NCBI GenBank assembly: GCA_036874045.1
Contig: CM072343.1
Coordinates: 9,320,001 to 9,384,000 of the forward strand
DNA: 64,000 nt
Direction: 5' to 3'
From: Cymodocea nodosa
Lineage: Eukaryota > Streptophyta > Magnoliopsida > Alismatales > Cymodoceaceae
Positions 1 to 10,769 of the stretch are shown here, piece after piece; position 1 is the first letter of the stretch; each line of letters begins with the position of its first letter. The notes beneath the pieces are model-generated. The model worked only from the letters and a program-made list of their open reading frames with translations. It was not told where the DNA came from and made no database searches. The translations under genes were made by a program, and so were the position numbers.

Positions 1-430
1 ACTTATTGTAGAACTACTATCACAGAAAATCTTAGTTGGTTCATAGTATAAATTAAAATCTTTTAAAGTTTGTTTGATCCATAGGATTTGAGCACAGTAA
101 AGTGCGACAGCTATATATTCAACTTCAGTTGTAGATAATGCTACACAATTTTGCTTTTTGCTAAATCATGACACTAAAGAATTTCCTAATAATTGACAAG
201 TGCCACTAGTGCTTTTTCTTTCAAACTTACATCCTGTGAAATCAGCATCATTATAACCTACTAAGTTTAAAGAACTGTGTTTAAAGTAAAACATTTCAAA
301 ATTGATGATTCCTAATAGATATTTAAAAATTCATTTAACAGCAAGTATGTGTGATTCCTTAGGATTAGATTGATATCTAGCACAAGTACACACACTAAAC
401 ATAATATCTGGTCGGCTAGCTGTTAAATAA
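1..430 (-). pseudogene. Copia RNase H remnant of C1
   Basis: Minus-strand reading resembles the copia RNase H region, including the block around KIFCDSSS and the segment with SWFSKKQ- and ALSTTE-like sequence. The stretch at 18435-18960 is a near duplicate of it. RNase H removes genomic RNA during reverse transcription. The region continues beyond the left edge. Confidence 0.75.
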
Positions 431-1140
431 AGTAATGAACCAATCATACTTCTATATTATTTTACATCTACAGTTTTTCCAGAGTCATCTTTATCCAACT
501 TGGTGATAGTACTCATTGGTGTATTCTTTGTTTTAGTGTTGTCTAAACCAAACCTCTTTAATAAATCTTGAGTATATTTTTCTTGGGAAATAAAAGTACC
601 CTGATCTAATTGCTTAATTTGTAAGCCTAGAAAAAATGATAGTTCACCCATCATACTCATTTCAAATTGATTAGTCATGTCTTTCGAAAAGGACTCAACT
701 AATTTATCATTTGTTGCTCCAAATATGATGTCATCTACATAGATTTGAACTACCAATATATCTTTTTCGATCTTCTTGATAAAAAGAGTGTGATCTGCCT
801 TTCCCATAGAATACCCTTTTTCCATAAGGAATTTAGATAATCTCTCATACCAAGAGCTAGGGGCTTGTTTAAGGCCATATAGTGCCTTCTTAAGCTTATA
901 AACATACTCAAGATGTTTTGAATCTTCAAAACCTGGAGGTTGTTTTACATACACTTCTTGTTTTATATATCCATTTAAAAGACAGTCTTAACATCCATTT
1001 GATATAATTTGAAATCCATATAACAAGCATATGCTAACAAAATTTGTATTGATTCTAGTCTAGCAACAGGAGTAAATGTATCATCATAGTCAATTCCTTC
1101 CTCTTGCTTGTAACCTTGAGCAACTAATCTAGCTTTATTT
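400..1140 (-). pseudogene. Copia reverse transcriptase remnant of C1
   Basis: The minus strand encodes a clear copia reverse transcriptase: ALYGLKQAPSSWYERL, then the catalytic IYVDDIIFGAT block, then SFFLGLQIKQ and FISQEKYTQDLL. The N-terminal side ([20 protein letters not shown]) is also visible. This is the plant copia RVT_2 family, which copies element RNA into DNA. It follows integrase, as expected for copia. The second copy at 19040-19900 matches throughout. Confidence 0.9.
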
Positions 1141-1937
1141 TTAACTATATGTCCATCTTGATCTACTTTGTTTCTAAATACCCACCTTGTTCCTATTATG
1201 GACTTATTTTCTGGTGGTGGAACTAGATCCCATACCTCATTTCTTATAAATTGATTTAGCTTATCTTGCATAGCTAAATACCAAAATTCATCTTCTAAGG
1301 CATCTTCAATTTTCTTAGGTTCTAGTAAAGAAACAAATGAATAAGCACCACAAATGTTGACTACTGATGACCTAGTCCTAACTCCTTGATTAGGATCGCC
1401 TATTATCTGATTGATAGGATGAGATGAAGCATAATGCCAATTTCTATGTTGTTCCATATTTTCTATAGGTATGACATTATTTTCTTCTAAATTTTCATCA
1501 TTTAAGTTTATATTTCTTATTCCGTCAAATAATCTCTTAATTTCTCTGTCAACATCATTTGGTACCATTTGTGGGAGAATTTCTGAATCAAAGTTTTCAG
1601 CATGTCTAACATCCAAATGAGAATTTTCATGAAATTTTACATGTAGGGTTTCCTCAATGGTTTTTGTTGATTTATTATAAACTCTATATGCCTTACTTCT
1701 AATGGAATAACGAACAAAAATACCCTCATCTGATTTGGCTCTAAATTTGTCTCTTCATTCATTAGTGTTTAAAATAAAACACTTACAGCCAAAGGGTTTT
1801 AAATAACTTATTTTGGGAACCCTGTTATACCATATCTCAGAAGAAGTTTTATCTAAAATTGGTCTTAGATGTACTCTATTTATAACATAACATGCTGTAT
1901 GAACTGCTTTTACCCAGAGAAATAGGGGTAACTTATT
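1140..1937 (-). pseudogene. Copia integrase C-terminal part and linker of C1
   Basis: Minus-strand sequence matches the stretch after the integrase core in plant copia elements (ISYLKPFGCKCFILN-like block, then IFVGYS and KAYRVYNK-like blocks, then an acidic linker before the reverse transcriptase). It is interrupted at about 1938 by the composite insertion and resumes at about 4065. The uninterrupted version is at 20000-20590. Confidence 0.8.
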
Positions 1938-1940
1938 TTT

Positions 1941-3075
1941 TGGGTTTTCCCAGCACTACACTAGAAAAACATGGATTTGTTACTTCTATTTTTACTTAGT
2001 TAATTTATCTTTATGCCTATTCTTTCTTTTAGAAGTAAACAAACAACCTTTAATACAATTTAGATTTTAATTCCAATTTGTACTTTAACTACAAGTGCAC
2101 AGTGTCTATTATATCAGTGTGCAAGTGCAGGTCGATCCCATAGGGAATTGCTGACGAATTTAAGAAATGTTTGATTGTGAACAATTCAAATTTATATTCC
2201 ATAAGCACTCCGTTGAGTTATAGTTTACTCAACAGACTATCCTCGTGGACTTAAGTTAACTCCACGAGCCTGTCTCTTCTTTATAATACTGCTATTTACA
2301 GAGGAATTCGGCCAACCATTAGGCAATTCCACAAATTGTAAATAACATCAATTAAGCTTTTTAATGCTAGTTAACATTGGATTTATCATTAAGCAATACT
2401 AACATTCAGATGATTCAAACAGTCACCATTAAAATCTTTATGTTTTTTGTACGAACCAATTTAAGTAAACTGTAAAATTAAAACTAACATAAAACAATCA
2501 TAAAACTGATACAGATAACATTAATCACGATACAACACAAACAATACAACACTTAAATAAAATATACAAACAAAGATAAATTGTTTTTGGTATTTTTGTT
2601 TTGATGTGAACATGGAAATGGGTGAAAGGTGAAATGTAAAGTAATCTCACTTGATAGTAAATACTTTCGACACTACTTGCAACACGATTACACCACTGAA
2701 AATTAAACCACTTACAATTTTGTCTCCTCTCCCTATAGAATAGCGAGTCCAGAATTGCAAGATGATCTCCTCTTCAGCATACAGGCATTAACCCGAAGCC
2801 AAGGCTAAAAGCTTTACGATCTCCTGAAATATGAGTCGGCGCTTGGTGAAAATGTCTTCCCTTCTCGTGACGCGATCACTCCTCACAGTGGTTGTCAGGC
2901 TCTGTGTTTGGCTTGGAATTGACCCGACATCAGGCAAGTATCCTCACAGACCTCCAATGATTGGTGATTATGGTGGTGATAACGATGGTTGGTGTGATAC
3001 TTCGGAGAATCACCGATACTGTCTGTAGAAAGCTCGGTGCTCCCCTCTGTATACACTGGCCGTCCATCGATCACA
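1941..3075 (-). repeat. Athila A-family LTR (third copy)
   Basis: On the minus strand this matches the LTRs at 10770-11783 and 53149-54210. Shared blocks are the GACAACCACTGTGAGGAG stretch, the GGGAGAGGAGGCAAAATTG stretch, and the GGTCGATCCCATAGGG / TGCAAGTGCA block near the 3' end. The 3' end carries one primer-site-like stretch (TTTTTCTAGTGTAGTGCTGG). Confidence 0.75.
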
Positions 3076-3275
3076 CTTTCTTCTTTTTTTCTTCTTTTCT
3101 TTTATATTTCTTCAGTAGTAACTGCTTCTGCTTGAATGATCGGTTGTATTTCCTTCCTTCAGATAAACGGCGATGCTTCCTTCTCCATGCGCGATTGAAT
3201 TCCTATGTGATACGTGCAAACGTAGTTTTTCCTTCCAATTGTCTATTCCTGCAACCGCTACAATGGCATTTTAGA
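3076..3275 (-). pseudogene. Polypurine tract and 3' end of the captured F-box cassette (second copy)
   Basis: Read on the minus strand this aligns with 10590-10769 of the gag-only Athila element: the WKEK block, the EGNTTDHSSRSS-like coding end, a stop, then a long A/G tract running into the LTR. Because both copies keep the same order (F-box end, purine tract, LTR), the cassette was already part of the element when it spread. Confidence 0.6.
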
Positions 3276-4064
3276 AAATAACTACAAAATACATGCAATA
3301 AAGAAATAAGCCACTAACCTAACGCGTTATCTTAGTGTATATTCATGTAACTCAACGCGTGCAGTTATACTAACTTAACGAGTTAAACATGTGCATCTCA
3401 CGTGATATTCTAAAGCATTTAAATTCAACACGTGCATAAAATACATGCAATAAAGAAATAAGCCGCTAACATAACGCGTTACCTTAGTGTATATTCATGT
3501 AACTCACGCGTACAGTTATGCTAACTTAATGAGTTATAACTTAAGTAAATCTACCAGATCTTGACTCGTGTCAGCAGCAGTTTAAACATAAAATAACATT
3601 TCAGAGAGTTACAAGTATAACTATCCGATGCTCAGATGCATTTTTGGATAGTTACAGCTAACTCACCAAAAATTCACTTAAGACATTCATTTTGGTTTCG
3701 ACACGTGTACATCTGGAAATAATAAAATATTCTCTCTAAACATAACTGTTCGGCAATTTAAACATAACTATCCGATACATATTCGGTCTGTTAAACATAA
3801 CTGTCCGAATTTGTTCGGTATGTTAAACATAACTGTCTGAAATATCAGAAAATTCGGATACTTAAGAATTTCACAGCCTGCTACTTACCGACAGTTCATA
3901 AATGTACTAAATTAACATTAATTCCCCAAAATTAAGTAGATTTTTCAATTAAAGCATATAACAGTGCAATTATAACATAATGGCTTAATTCTCATATGAT
4001 AAGCTAAATATTATGCAATTAACCATCATTTAACCGTTAATAATATGCACTTTTTCATTCTAAA
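3276..4064 (-). repeat. Family B-related Sirevirus LTR piece with an internal duplication
   Basis: The sequence resembles family B LTRs (CTAACCTAACGCGTT, AACTTAACGAGTT, TCACGTGAT). It contains a direct duplication of about 100 to 150 bp: unit 1 starts at 3286 and unit 2 at 3438, both opening AAAATACATGCAATAAAG. It also holds copies of the TAACT-N3-CGA motif at 3371, 3618, 3765 and 3798. No coding sequence was seen. Confidence 0.6.
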
Positions 4065-4069
4065 CACTT

Positions 4070-4840
4070 ATTCTCATTTAACATGGTTCTGGACATTTCC
4101 TAAAGTGATCTATTTTTACGTTCTACTATCCCATTTTGTGAAGGAGCTCTTGGAAATGAGTACCTATGATCTATGCCTAATTCTTCACAAAAGGTGTCTA
4201 TTTGATCATTATCAAATTCTGTACTATGATCACTCCTAAGTTTTTGAATTTTAACATTTTGCTCATTCTGAACTTTATTACAGAATATCTTAAATATTTC
4301 AAAAACTTCAGTTTTATTAGCTAGAAAATAGACCCAAGTAAATCTAGAATAGTCATCAACTAGTACAAAAACATAATGTTTACCTCCTAGACTGGTTTCC
4401 CTAGTAGGTCCAAATAAATCCATATGCACTAGTTCTAATACTCTTTTGCTTGTTATTTCATTTAAACTTTTAAAGGATGTTTTATGTAATTTACCTAGTT
4501 GACATGCATCACACATAAACTCTTTCGAGTACTTAATACTAGGTAAACCTCTAACTAGATTCTTTTTAGACAGCTTTTGTAATAATTTTAAGTTTAAGTG
4601 TCCTAGCCTTTTATGCCATAAAATAACTTCATCTGATTTTGAAATTAAGCAAGCATTGTCTTTAATAATATCAGAAGGCAAATTCAGAATACAAACGGAT
4701 CCTTTCTTGCATGCAGTGAATAAAATTTCGTTTGTAGACATGTCCATAATTTTATAGGAATCTTTTTCAAAAATTAGTCTATAAAACTTCATTAAAATAG
4801 GAACACTTAATAAATTAAAACCTAAGTTTTCCACTAATAA
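4070..4840 (-). pseudogene. Copia GAG-pre-integrase and integrase core of C1
   Basis: The minus strand shows the HHCC zinc-binding domain (LWHKRLGHLN ... CDACQLGKLHK), then the integrase catalytic core (HMDLFGPT, VDDYSRFTWVYFL, the D near KLRSD, and the E of QNGIVERKN). It joins element DNA to the chromosome. The copy at 20590-21235 is its close relative. Confidence 0.85.
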
Positions 4841-4859
4841 GACATCATTTATAAAGCAT

Positions 4860-5050
4860 TTCTCAGTTACCTGAACCTTTCCAAACCCAAGGATATTTTT
4901 TTGCTTTTATTTCCAAAGGTAACTTGTCCGTTCTTGGTCTTTGTTATTTCTGTAAGTAATTGTATATCTCCAATCATGTGGGTGGATGCTCCACTGTCCA
5001 TTATCCATTTTGATTTGTGTACCTACAAAATAGTCAAAAAGAGATATTAT
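4860..5050 (-). pseudogene. Copia aspartic protease remnant of C1
   Basis: A minus-strand reading gives WIMDSGASTHMIGD, the active-site block of copia proteases (DSGAS), followed by VTFGNKS-like sequence. It lies between gag and GAG-pre-integrase, as expected. The matching region of another copy is at 54641-54830. Confidence 0.7.
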
Positions 5051-5773
5051 CTCTTGGAACCCATTTTTGAGTGGGTCCAAGAATTTTAGAGAGAGTCATA
5101 TCAAAATAATCCGTATTTTTAGACTTCAACTATCTATTTTCTGAAAATTATTTTTACGTTTCTTTCTCTTAGTGTTATAATTATCAAAACATTTATCTCT
5201 ATGTAAACTAGAGTTGAAATTTTCATTTTTGACATTATTTGATTTCCAATATCAGATATTCTTTAAATATGAAGAAAATTGATCAAGAATATTAAGATTC
5301 TCAAATGACTTAGCTTGATTTTTCTGAAAATTTCTTTTGACATTCTTTCATTGTGTGCTATCATTTATATGCTGCATTTTATCAATTTGCACATATTTTT
5401 CTCCCTTTTCAATTACACACAGAATAGTTTTTCTCTTACTATTCTTAGTACTGGAAATAAAGACATTATTTTTAGTAGTACCATCATGCAATATATAATT
5501 TTCAGAAGATGCATCGTGTAAACCAATACCATGTTTTTCTACATTTGATATTTTACTACTAAGTTCATTTGTTATAGTTTAACTATTATTCTATTTACTT
5601 AATATAGTCTTTTGACCGTAGACCTTAATCTTTAACATATCAATTTCTGAATTTAAATCAGTAATAGTCAGTTCCAGTTTTTCAATTTCACAGATCATTT
5701 TCTTCTTATCATCAATTAAATTTTCACAATTAGCACGCAATTTTCTTTCTATTGTAGTAAACTTTAAAATTTC

Positions 5774-7038
5774 CTATGCATGCCTTTGATTTTCTTCTTT
5801 AAATTTATTCAACGTAGAGTTCAAAAAATCAACCTTATTTTCAGATTCATCTGGCATTTTCCTAGTGTTCTTTCCTTCTATTTTTACTTTCTTATATTTT
5901 CTGGCCAGTCTAATGTATTCAACAAGTAATCCATCAAAACTATCAAAGTTAGCATTTTGATCAGAGGATACCTCACTGGATTTTGCCATGAAGCATACAT
6001 TTGCCAGATTTTCTTCTAAATCTGATGTTGATGAGGATTCATTGTCTGATGTTGAATCCTTTGTTTCTTCACTTTGTGAAGCTAAAGAGTCATCCCATGT
6101 CACTTTAAGTGCCATTCTCTTTTTGAATTTCTTACTCCTAAAATTCCTCCTTGAATTCTTCTTATCTTTGTTGAGCGGACAATTAGTTTGAAAGTGACCC
6201 GGTCTGTTGCACTTGTAGCATATGATTTTGTCTTTCGTGAATGACTTCTTCTCCATATCTCCAGATGTCTTTGTTGACCTGAAGTTTCTACGTTTCTTCA
6301 ATAGATTTCTACATTTTCTAGTCAACAACTGTAAATCATCGTTAGAATCACTAGTGACTTCTGAGACTTTATCAACCTCAAAAGCCAGATCCCTTCTAGG
6401 ATTTTTCCCTTCTGGATCTAAATGTTGTCTTTCATAGGCTGTCAGATTTCCTATGAGATCATCGAGAGTATATGTATTTAAATCTTTGGACTCTTCAATA
6501 GATGTTGTCTTTTGAGCCCAAATTTTAGTTAAAGATCTAAGGATTTTTCTTACCAAGTCTTTTTCCTCGAATTTCTTGCCTAAAGATTTTAATGAATTTA
6601 CAATCTCAAGAAAACAGGAAAACATGTTAGAGATACATTCATTTTCATGCATTTTAAAAAGCTCATATTTATGTACTAACATATTAATCTTAGATTCCTT
6701 GACCTGGTTAGTACCTTCGTTGGCAACCTTTAATGCATGCCATATCTCATATGCAATTTGATATGCAGAAATTTTATTAAATTGATCATGAGATAAAGCA
6801 CAAAACAAGATGTTTAAACCTTTAGCATTCAGTGTCATTCACTCCTTTTCATCAAATGTGCAAGTATCATATGGAGTCGTAACTAACACTATAGGATTAT
6901 ATGCTATAGTTCGAAATCATTTGACTGAAAGAATACTTTCATACTAAATTTCCAGTAGCCATAATTGCTACCTTCGAACATAGGAGGACGATTAGTAGTC
7001 TATCCCTCAGTCATAACTAAGATTTCAGTATTATCCAT
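5774..7038 (-). pseudogene. Copia gag (UBN2 type) of C1
   Basis: Minus-strand gag. Near the N terminus is a FEGSNYGYWK block, then the UBN2 capsid-like region (LNILFCALS, AYEIWHALKVANEGT, INMLVHKYELFKM), then a basic stretch and one CCHC zinc knuckle (CYKCNRPGHFQTNC), then a Ser/Glu-rich acidic tail. Gag coats the element RNA. The start was chosen from the ATG just downstream of the primer site. Homologous gag regions lie at 11784-13120 and 55440-56806. Confidence 0.85.
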
Positions 7039-7119
7039 TTTAAACAGATGATCCTGAGAAAAAGATAGGAAAAACTGATTCCTAAATAGAGAAATAAAAG
7101 CTGTTAATTAAGATAAGAT

Positions 7120-7131
7120 GCTCTGATACTA
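7120..7131 (-). other. Primer-binding site of C1 (initiator Met tRNA)
   Basis: The minus strand reads TAGTATCAGAGC, two bases inside the LTR end. It matches the plant initiator-Met tRNA primer sequence TGGTATCAGAGC at 11 of 12 positions. Confidence 0.8.
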
Positions 7132-7133
7132 GT

Positions 7134-8353
7134 TCTAGGATCGCCTGTATCACAAAAGGGGGGGTGAATTGTGTCTTTAGTAACTAAAATACCAACGGAT
7201 AAAACAAGAGCACAAAACAATCGTAAACAAAATTCTATTCTTTATAATCTTTAAAGACAAAATTTACAATATCTTTTCAGCTCAATTCCCTTCTTAAAGG
7301 TTTTGATACAGTAATGTTCGATATACAATTCAAATAGAAAAATAAAGTTCTTATTCAAAACTAATTTCGAATTGTATAAAACCTGATCTTTATGCACACT
7401 TCTTTTCTTCTCTTTGCTCAGCTTTTGTATCTCTTCTTCTCTAGTTGTCGAATTTCCAGACTTCTTGCATTTGTAGCTCCTTTTCTGAAATAGCTTGGAA
7501 TTTCGAACCTCTTCTGATGTTGGAGAATTTTTCAGAATATGAATATTCAAACTTAACATTTCAGTTAGGGATCCAGATTGAATATTCAGACTTGGTTTTT
7601 AAGATTGGGATCCTCTTGTTGTGATGTAGCTCGTACTCTCTATTAGTAGTCAAACTATGTTTTCATGTTCAGCATGTTCATCCACTTAATCCACAATCCA
7701 TAATCCATAATCCATAATCCATGTACTAATTTTTTCTTTAATCCAAATTACTATCTTTTTGAGTTTCCACTTTCTCCACTATCATTTTGAATTTCCATGA
7801 TCTCCACTCGTAGATTCACTGAGACTTTATCTTCCTGGAGTCTTGTAGAATATCTTCTAAGTCTTTGATTTAGTCGAACACTTATCCTTTAAGTCTTGTA
7901 AAAACTCGAATACTTATTTGTAACTCTTCGAGTTTTTACACCTGCAAAACATGTGACTAAACATAGCAAACTTACCTGTTCGTTAGTCATTTTATAAAAC
8001 TCGAAGACTTATCTATCCATGCGTATAAAAATTCGAATAGTTATCTAACTATTCGATTACCGAACGCACATGGAAAACACGTGACAACTTAAAACATTAA
8101 AAACACACATGCAGATAACTTAACTATACGAGTTTTTAATATAAATTATTTGACAAAAACGAAGCGTTAATTATCTAAAAGTTTAACTATCGAAAATCTA
8201 ACTCTTTGGAAAACTTAACTTATACAACATAAAAATGAAACTTTCCGATAATATATTAACTATTATACTTAGAGAAATATACTTAGAGAATATTATTTAG
8301 ACTTATTTAAAAACTTTAATAAAGCATATATCATCAAAACAAAATTCCTAACA
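7134..8353 (-). repeat. 5' LTR of C1 (family C, about 1.2 kb)
   Basis: On the minus strand it starts TGTTAGGAATTTTG (right end) and ends just before the primer site. Relatives are at 13208-14459 and 56894-58180. It contains a CACAATTCACCCCCCC box near its 3' end, a short AATCCAT tandem run at about 7687-7723, and motifs TAACTCTTCGA (7921) and TAACTATTCGA (8046) beside CACGTG-bearing sequence. Confidence 0.85.
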
Positions 8354-8734
8354 TAGTACTTTTGAAAGAAAAGAAAATTCATTGGGGAATTGGAAGGAGA
8401 AGCAGTTGATTCAACTTCATCCGTCAACAACTATTTACTGAAAACAAAGCTTCAGACTGGTATGTAATTAATCTTCTACTATTTTACTTTATGTTAAGAG
8501 TTTATGAGCACATGAATTTGTTCTCCTAGCACTAAACGATTAGTAAGAATACCTACACAGGATTATTCAACATAGAGGTGTACTGAAATATTTTTTGAAT
8601 TGGACTTTAACGAAATCTTTAGGGGTGTAGCTAACCTTTCTTTAAAAGAGAACGAAGATATGGCTACTCTAGTAGAAAAACCATTAGAGGAAATTCTGTA
8701 TTCTGAATTAGTTGATGAACCTTCATGTATTTGA
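8354..8734 (+). other. Leader of the gag-only Athila element
   Basis: About 380 bases with no convincing gene. The stretch near 8380 resembles the end of the Athila primer site plus leader (compare GCTGGGGAATTGAG at 37235). The rest is AT-rich leader leading into gag. Confidence 0.45.
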
Positions 8735-9853
8735 TTGCCAAACTTTGAGGGAGATAGGTTTGAACTGAAATCTAATTATATTAGTCAATTGACACACTTT
8801 CATGGATTAGAAAGAGAAGATGCCTATTATTTCCTTAGAGAAATTAAGGAAGTTTGTCAAATGATGAAAATGCCAAACATGAGTATTGATGCTATTAAAC
8901 TTAGATATATCCCTTTTGCTTTAAAAGACACAGTTAAGAGATGGTTATATACTTTATTGCTAGATTCAATTTCTGCATGGACTAAATTTTGCTCTATTTT
9001 TCTAGAAAAATATTATCCAACACATCAAATGATTAAAAAGAAAAAGGAAATATTAATGTGTAACCAAAAACAAGGAGAATCATTTTGGAAATATTTTGAA
9101 AGATTTAAAGATTTACTAACTCAATGTCCACATCATGCAATTAGTAAAACACAATTAATAGGTATAATTTATGAAGGCATAGATGTTTCAACAAAATCTT
9201 TATTAGAATCTACTTGTTAGAATATATTTTTAAAACTATGTAGTGAAGAAGCATGAGCATACTTAGAAAATTTTGCAAAAAGAACTGCATAGTGGGAAAA
9301 CTCGGTTGAAGCTATTACAAATAAAAGAATATTGCCAAGGGGAATGTGTGAAATAGATTCAAGCACTATGCTTGAAGTTAAATTAACTGAGTTAACAAAG
9401 AAAATAGAAGAGTTATCATTAAATCAAAAACTAGTAGAAAAGAATGCAAACATTAATGATTTAGATATTATTTATGCTAGAAACCAGAAAGATAACTTTG
9501 GAAATTCTTATAACCCTAATTGGAGAAATCACTTGAATCTATCTTGGAGAAACAACAATTTCCAGGGAGGGGAAAATATAAATGACAAAAATATAAGTTA
9601 TGAAGCATTAATTGAACAAGGATCTAGAATAGAGAAATTAGAAAAGATAATTCAACAATTAAATAATCATCTAGATCTTATATTTGGAAATACTACCATT
9701 CAAAATCAAAATATGAATAGAAATATACCACCTAGACAAAAGGAATCAATAGAAGTTAAACCTACTGGAGGACTGCCAATACAAGTAGTACCTAATCCTA
9801 TCAACATAATTGTTAACGAAATTGATACCTACTATAGGAGGGAAGCTGAATGA
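8735..9853 (+). pseudogene. Athila gag (capsid region and C-terminal part)
   Basis: The first half matches the retrotransposon gag family as found in Athila: NFEGDRFELKSNYISQL, the AIKLRYIPFALKDTVKRWLY block, KFCSIFLEKYYP and QGESFWKYFERFKDLLTQCP. The second half has a coiled-coil-like stretch and the Athila signature NSYNPNWRNHLNLSWRN, then ends near GGLPIQVVPNP. In ordinary Athila polyproteins this point is followed by the (A)xTLRSGK segment and protease; here it is followed by the F-box cassette. It is broken. Confidence 0.8.
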
Positions 9854-9959
9854 AGTAGTATAACTGAAGCAACTATGTATAATATAGTAAATAGGAAAAA
9901 AACATAAAAAGGAAAAATATATAAGTATTAATTATAGTTAGTAATATCGTAGAGTTATT

Positions 9960-10066
9960 ACTTAACTCAATGAACTTAGTCCGTTGAGTTATGACCTAAC
10001 TCCACGAGGGTAAGTAAGTAGCTATGTTAATTTTATCTTTGTTAAATTTTTGTTTATGTTATACAG
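9960..10066 (+). promoter_or_regulatory. Inverted-repeat block and possible small intron before the F-box segment
   Basis: AACTCAATGAACTTAGTCCG and the following TTGAGTTA form a near-palindrome, and TAACTCCACGA (9997) follows. Directly after it, GGTAAGTAAG (donor-like, GT at 10010) and a T-rich run ending in ATACAG (10066) could bound a 57-bp intron, short for a plant. The same kind of inverted repeats precedes the third coding region of Athila A at 42360-42500, so this may be a conserved control region for a 3' gene. Confidence 0.4.
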
Positions 10067-10077
10067 AATCACAACAA

Positions 10078-10587
10078 ATGAAATTGATGAAATTACCATT
10101 GGATGCACTAAGGGAAGTACTAAGTAACTTATCAGCTAAAGATCTGTGTAGATTGTGTTGTGTATCAAAAGAAATTAAAGACTATGTCAGAGAAAAATAT
10201 TTTCATAGACTACAAGCTGCAAAAATGACTAAGATTAGAGATGGATTTTTATGGAAGTTATTTAATCGTAGTTCAATCAGTTATGAATATCTGAATATGG
10301 AAGAAAATGCTGGAATTCCACCCAATACATTAGAAGGAATATATCATATTATGGGGATAGATGAAGGATTAATTATTTATAGAACCAAACCAAGGTATGC
10401 AATTCTGTTACCTGATATTTTGATTAGAAATCCTATCACTAGAGAAGAATGGAATATAGGTTGGCTTAATAGATTTGAAGTACCAACTAAAAATTGTGGG
10501 TTAGCTTTAACATTTTCTGATAAAAATTCGACCATTCCTGAAAAATTGTATTGTTGGGACCATTTATTTTCTAATATGCCACTATAG
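10078..10587 (+). CDS. F-box protein segment captured by the element
   Basis: The in-frame ATG at 10078 opens onto an F-box: LPLDALREVLSNLSAKDLC, then RLCCVSKEIKDYV. F-box proteins bind SKP1 and choose targets for SCF ubiquitin ligase in the nucleus or cytoplasm. After it, GLIIYRTKPRYAILLPD and LIRNPITREEW look like an F-box-associated (FBA-type) region. The frame is open further upstream to 10024, but that part looks like an intron end, so 10078 is preferred. Coding-like resemblance to the second copy (3105-3275) continues to about 10727. It lies between gag and the polypurine tract, so it is a captured host gene and not a chromosomal locus. It is shorter than usual F-box/FBA proteins. I cannot tell whether it is expressed. 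Confidence 0.7.
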   Translation: MKLMKLPLDALREVLSNLSAKDLCRLCCVSKEIKDYVREKYFHRLQAAKMTKIRDGFLWKLFNRSSISYEYLNMEENAGIPPNTLEGIYHIMGIDEGLIIYRTKPRYAILLPDILIRNPITREEWNIGWLNRFEVPTKNCGLALTFSDKNSTIPEKLYCWDHLFSNMPL

Positions 10588-10743
10588 TAATTGTAGAAAT
10601 AGGACATTTGAAGGAAAACCACGATTACACATATCATGCAGGAATTCACTCATGGAATGAAGAAGAAATCACCATCGTTGATATGAATGAAGGAAATCCA
10701 ACCGATCAATTAAGCAGAAGCAGTTAATATTGAAAGAAATATA

Positions 10744-10769
10744 AAAGAAGAGGAGAAAGATGAAGAAAG
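10744..10769 (+). other. Polypurine tract of the gag-only Athila element
   Basis: An A/G-rich tract (AAGAAGAGGAGAAAG ...) directly before the LTR start TGTGTGTGTAG. The matching tract in the minus-strand copy lies at 3076-3112. It would prime plus-strand DNA synthesis. Confidence 0.55.

Larger units (their letters stand above)
1938..4064 (-). mobile_element. Composite LTR-element insertion inside C1 integrase
   Basis: Comparison with the uninterrupted copy (the join near 20580) shows that about 2.1 kb was added here. CTTATT lies on both sides of the insert and is a likely target duplication. Read on the minus strand, the insert begins TGTTTAGAATG at 4064, passes through LTR sequence related to family B, then the 3' end of the F-box cassette, a purine tract and an Athila A-type LTR that ends in CCCA at 1941. 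It is therefore a patchwork of two superfamilies. Whether it arrived in one step or several is unclear. Confidence 0.6.
1..8353 (-). mobile_element. Sirevirus (Ty1/copia) family C, copy C1, broken, runs off left edge
   Basis: Minus-strand copia element. From right to left it shows a 5' LTR (7134-8353), an initiator-Met primer site, gag, protease, GAG-pre-integrase and integrase, a 2.1-kb foreign insertion (1938-4064), then the rest of integrase, reverse transcriptase and RNase H up to the window edge. The order gag-PR-INT-RT-RH is diagnostic of Ty1/copia. The long LTR and family resemblance to copies with an extra ORF place it among Sireviruses. Its 3' LTR is outside the window. The coding parts are broken in several places. 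Its pol is very close to that of the copy at 14460-21277, so both belong to one family. Confidence 0.9.

Noticed and set aside
2831-3281. Short plus-strand open frames with an F-rich segment
   Set aside because: They lie antisense over the Athila LTR and F-box end, and the hydrophobic run is the reverse of the polypurine tract.
1938-4064. Helitron carrying a gene fragment
   Set aside because: The flanks show a short CTTATT duplication and TG...CA ends; no TC start, CTRR end or terminal hairpin at an AT target was seen.
4045-6761. Plus-strand open frames over the copia gag and integrase
   Set aside because: Antisense shadows of clear minus-strand copia regions with better motif support.
10078-10587. 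A free-standing host F-box gene
   Set aside because: It is flanked closely by Athila gag and by polypurine tract plus LTR, and its end recurs in another LTR-linked copy. It is read as a captured segment.
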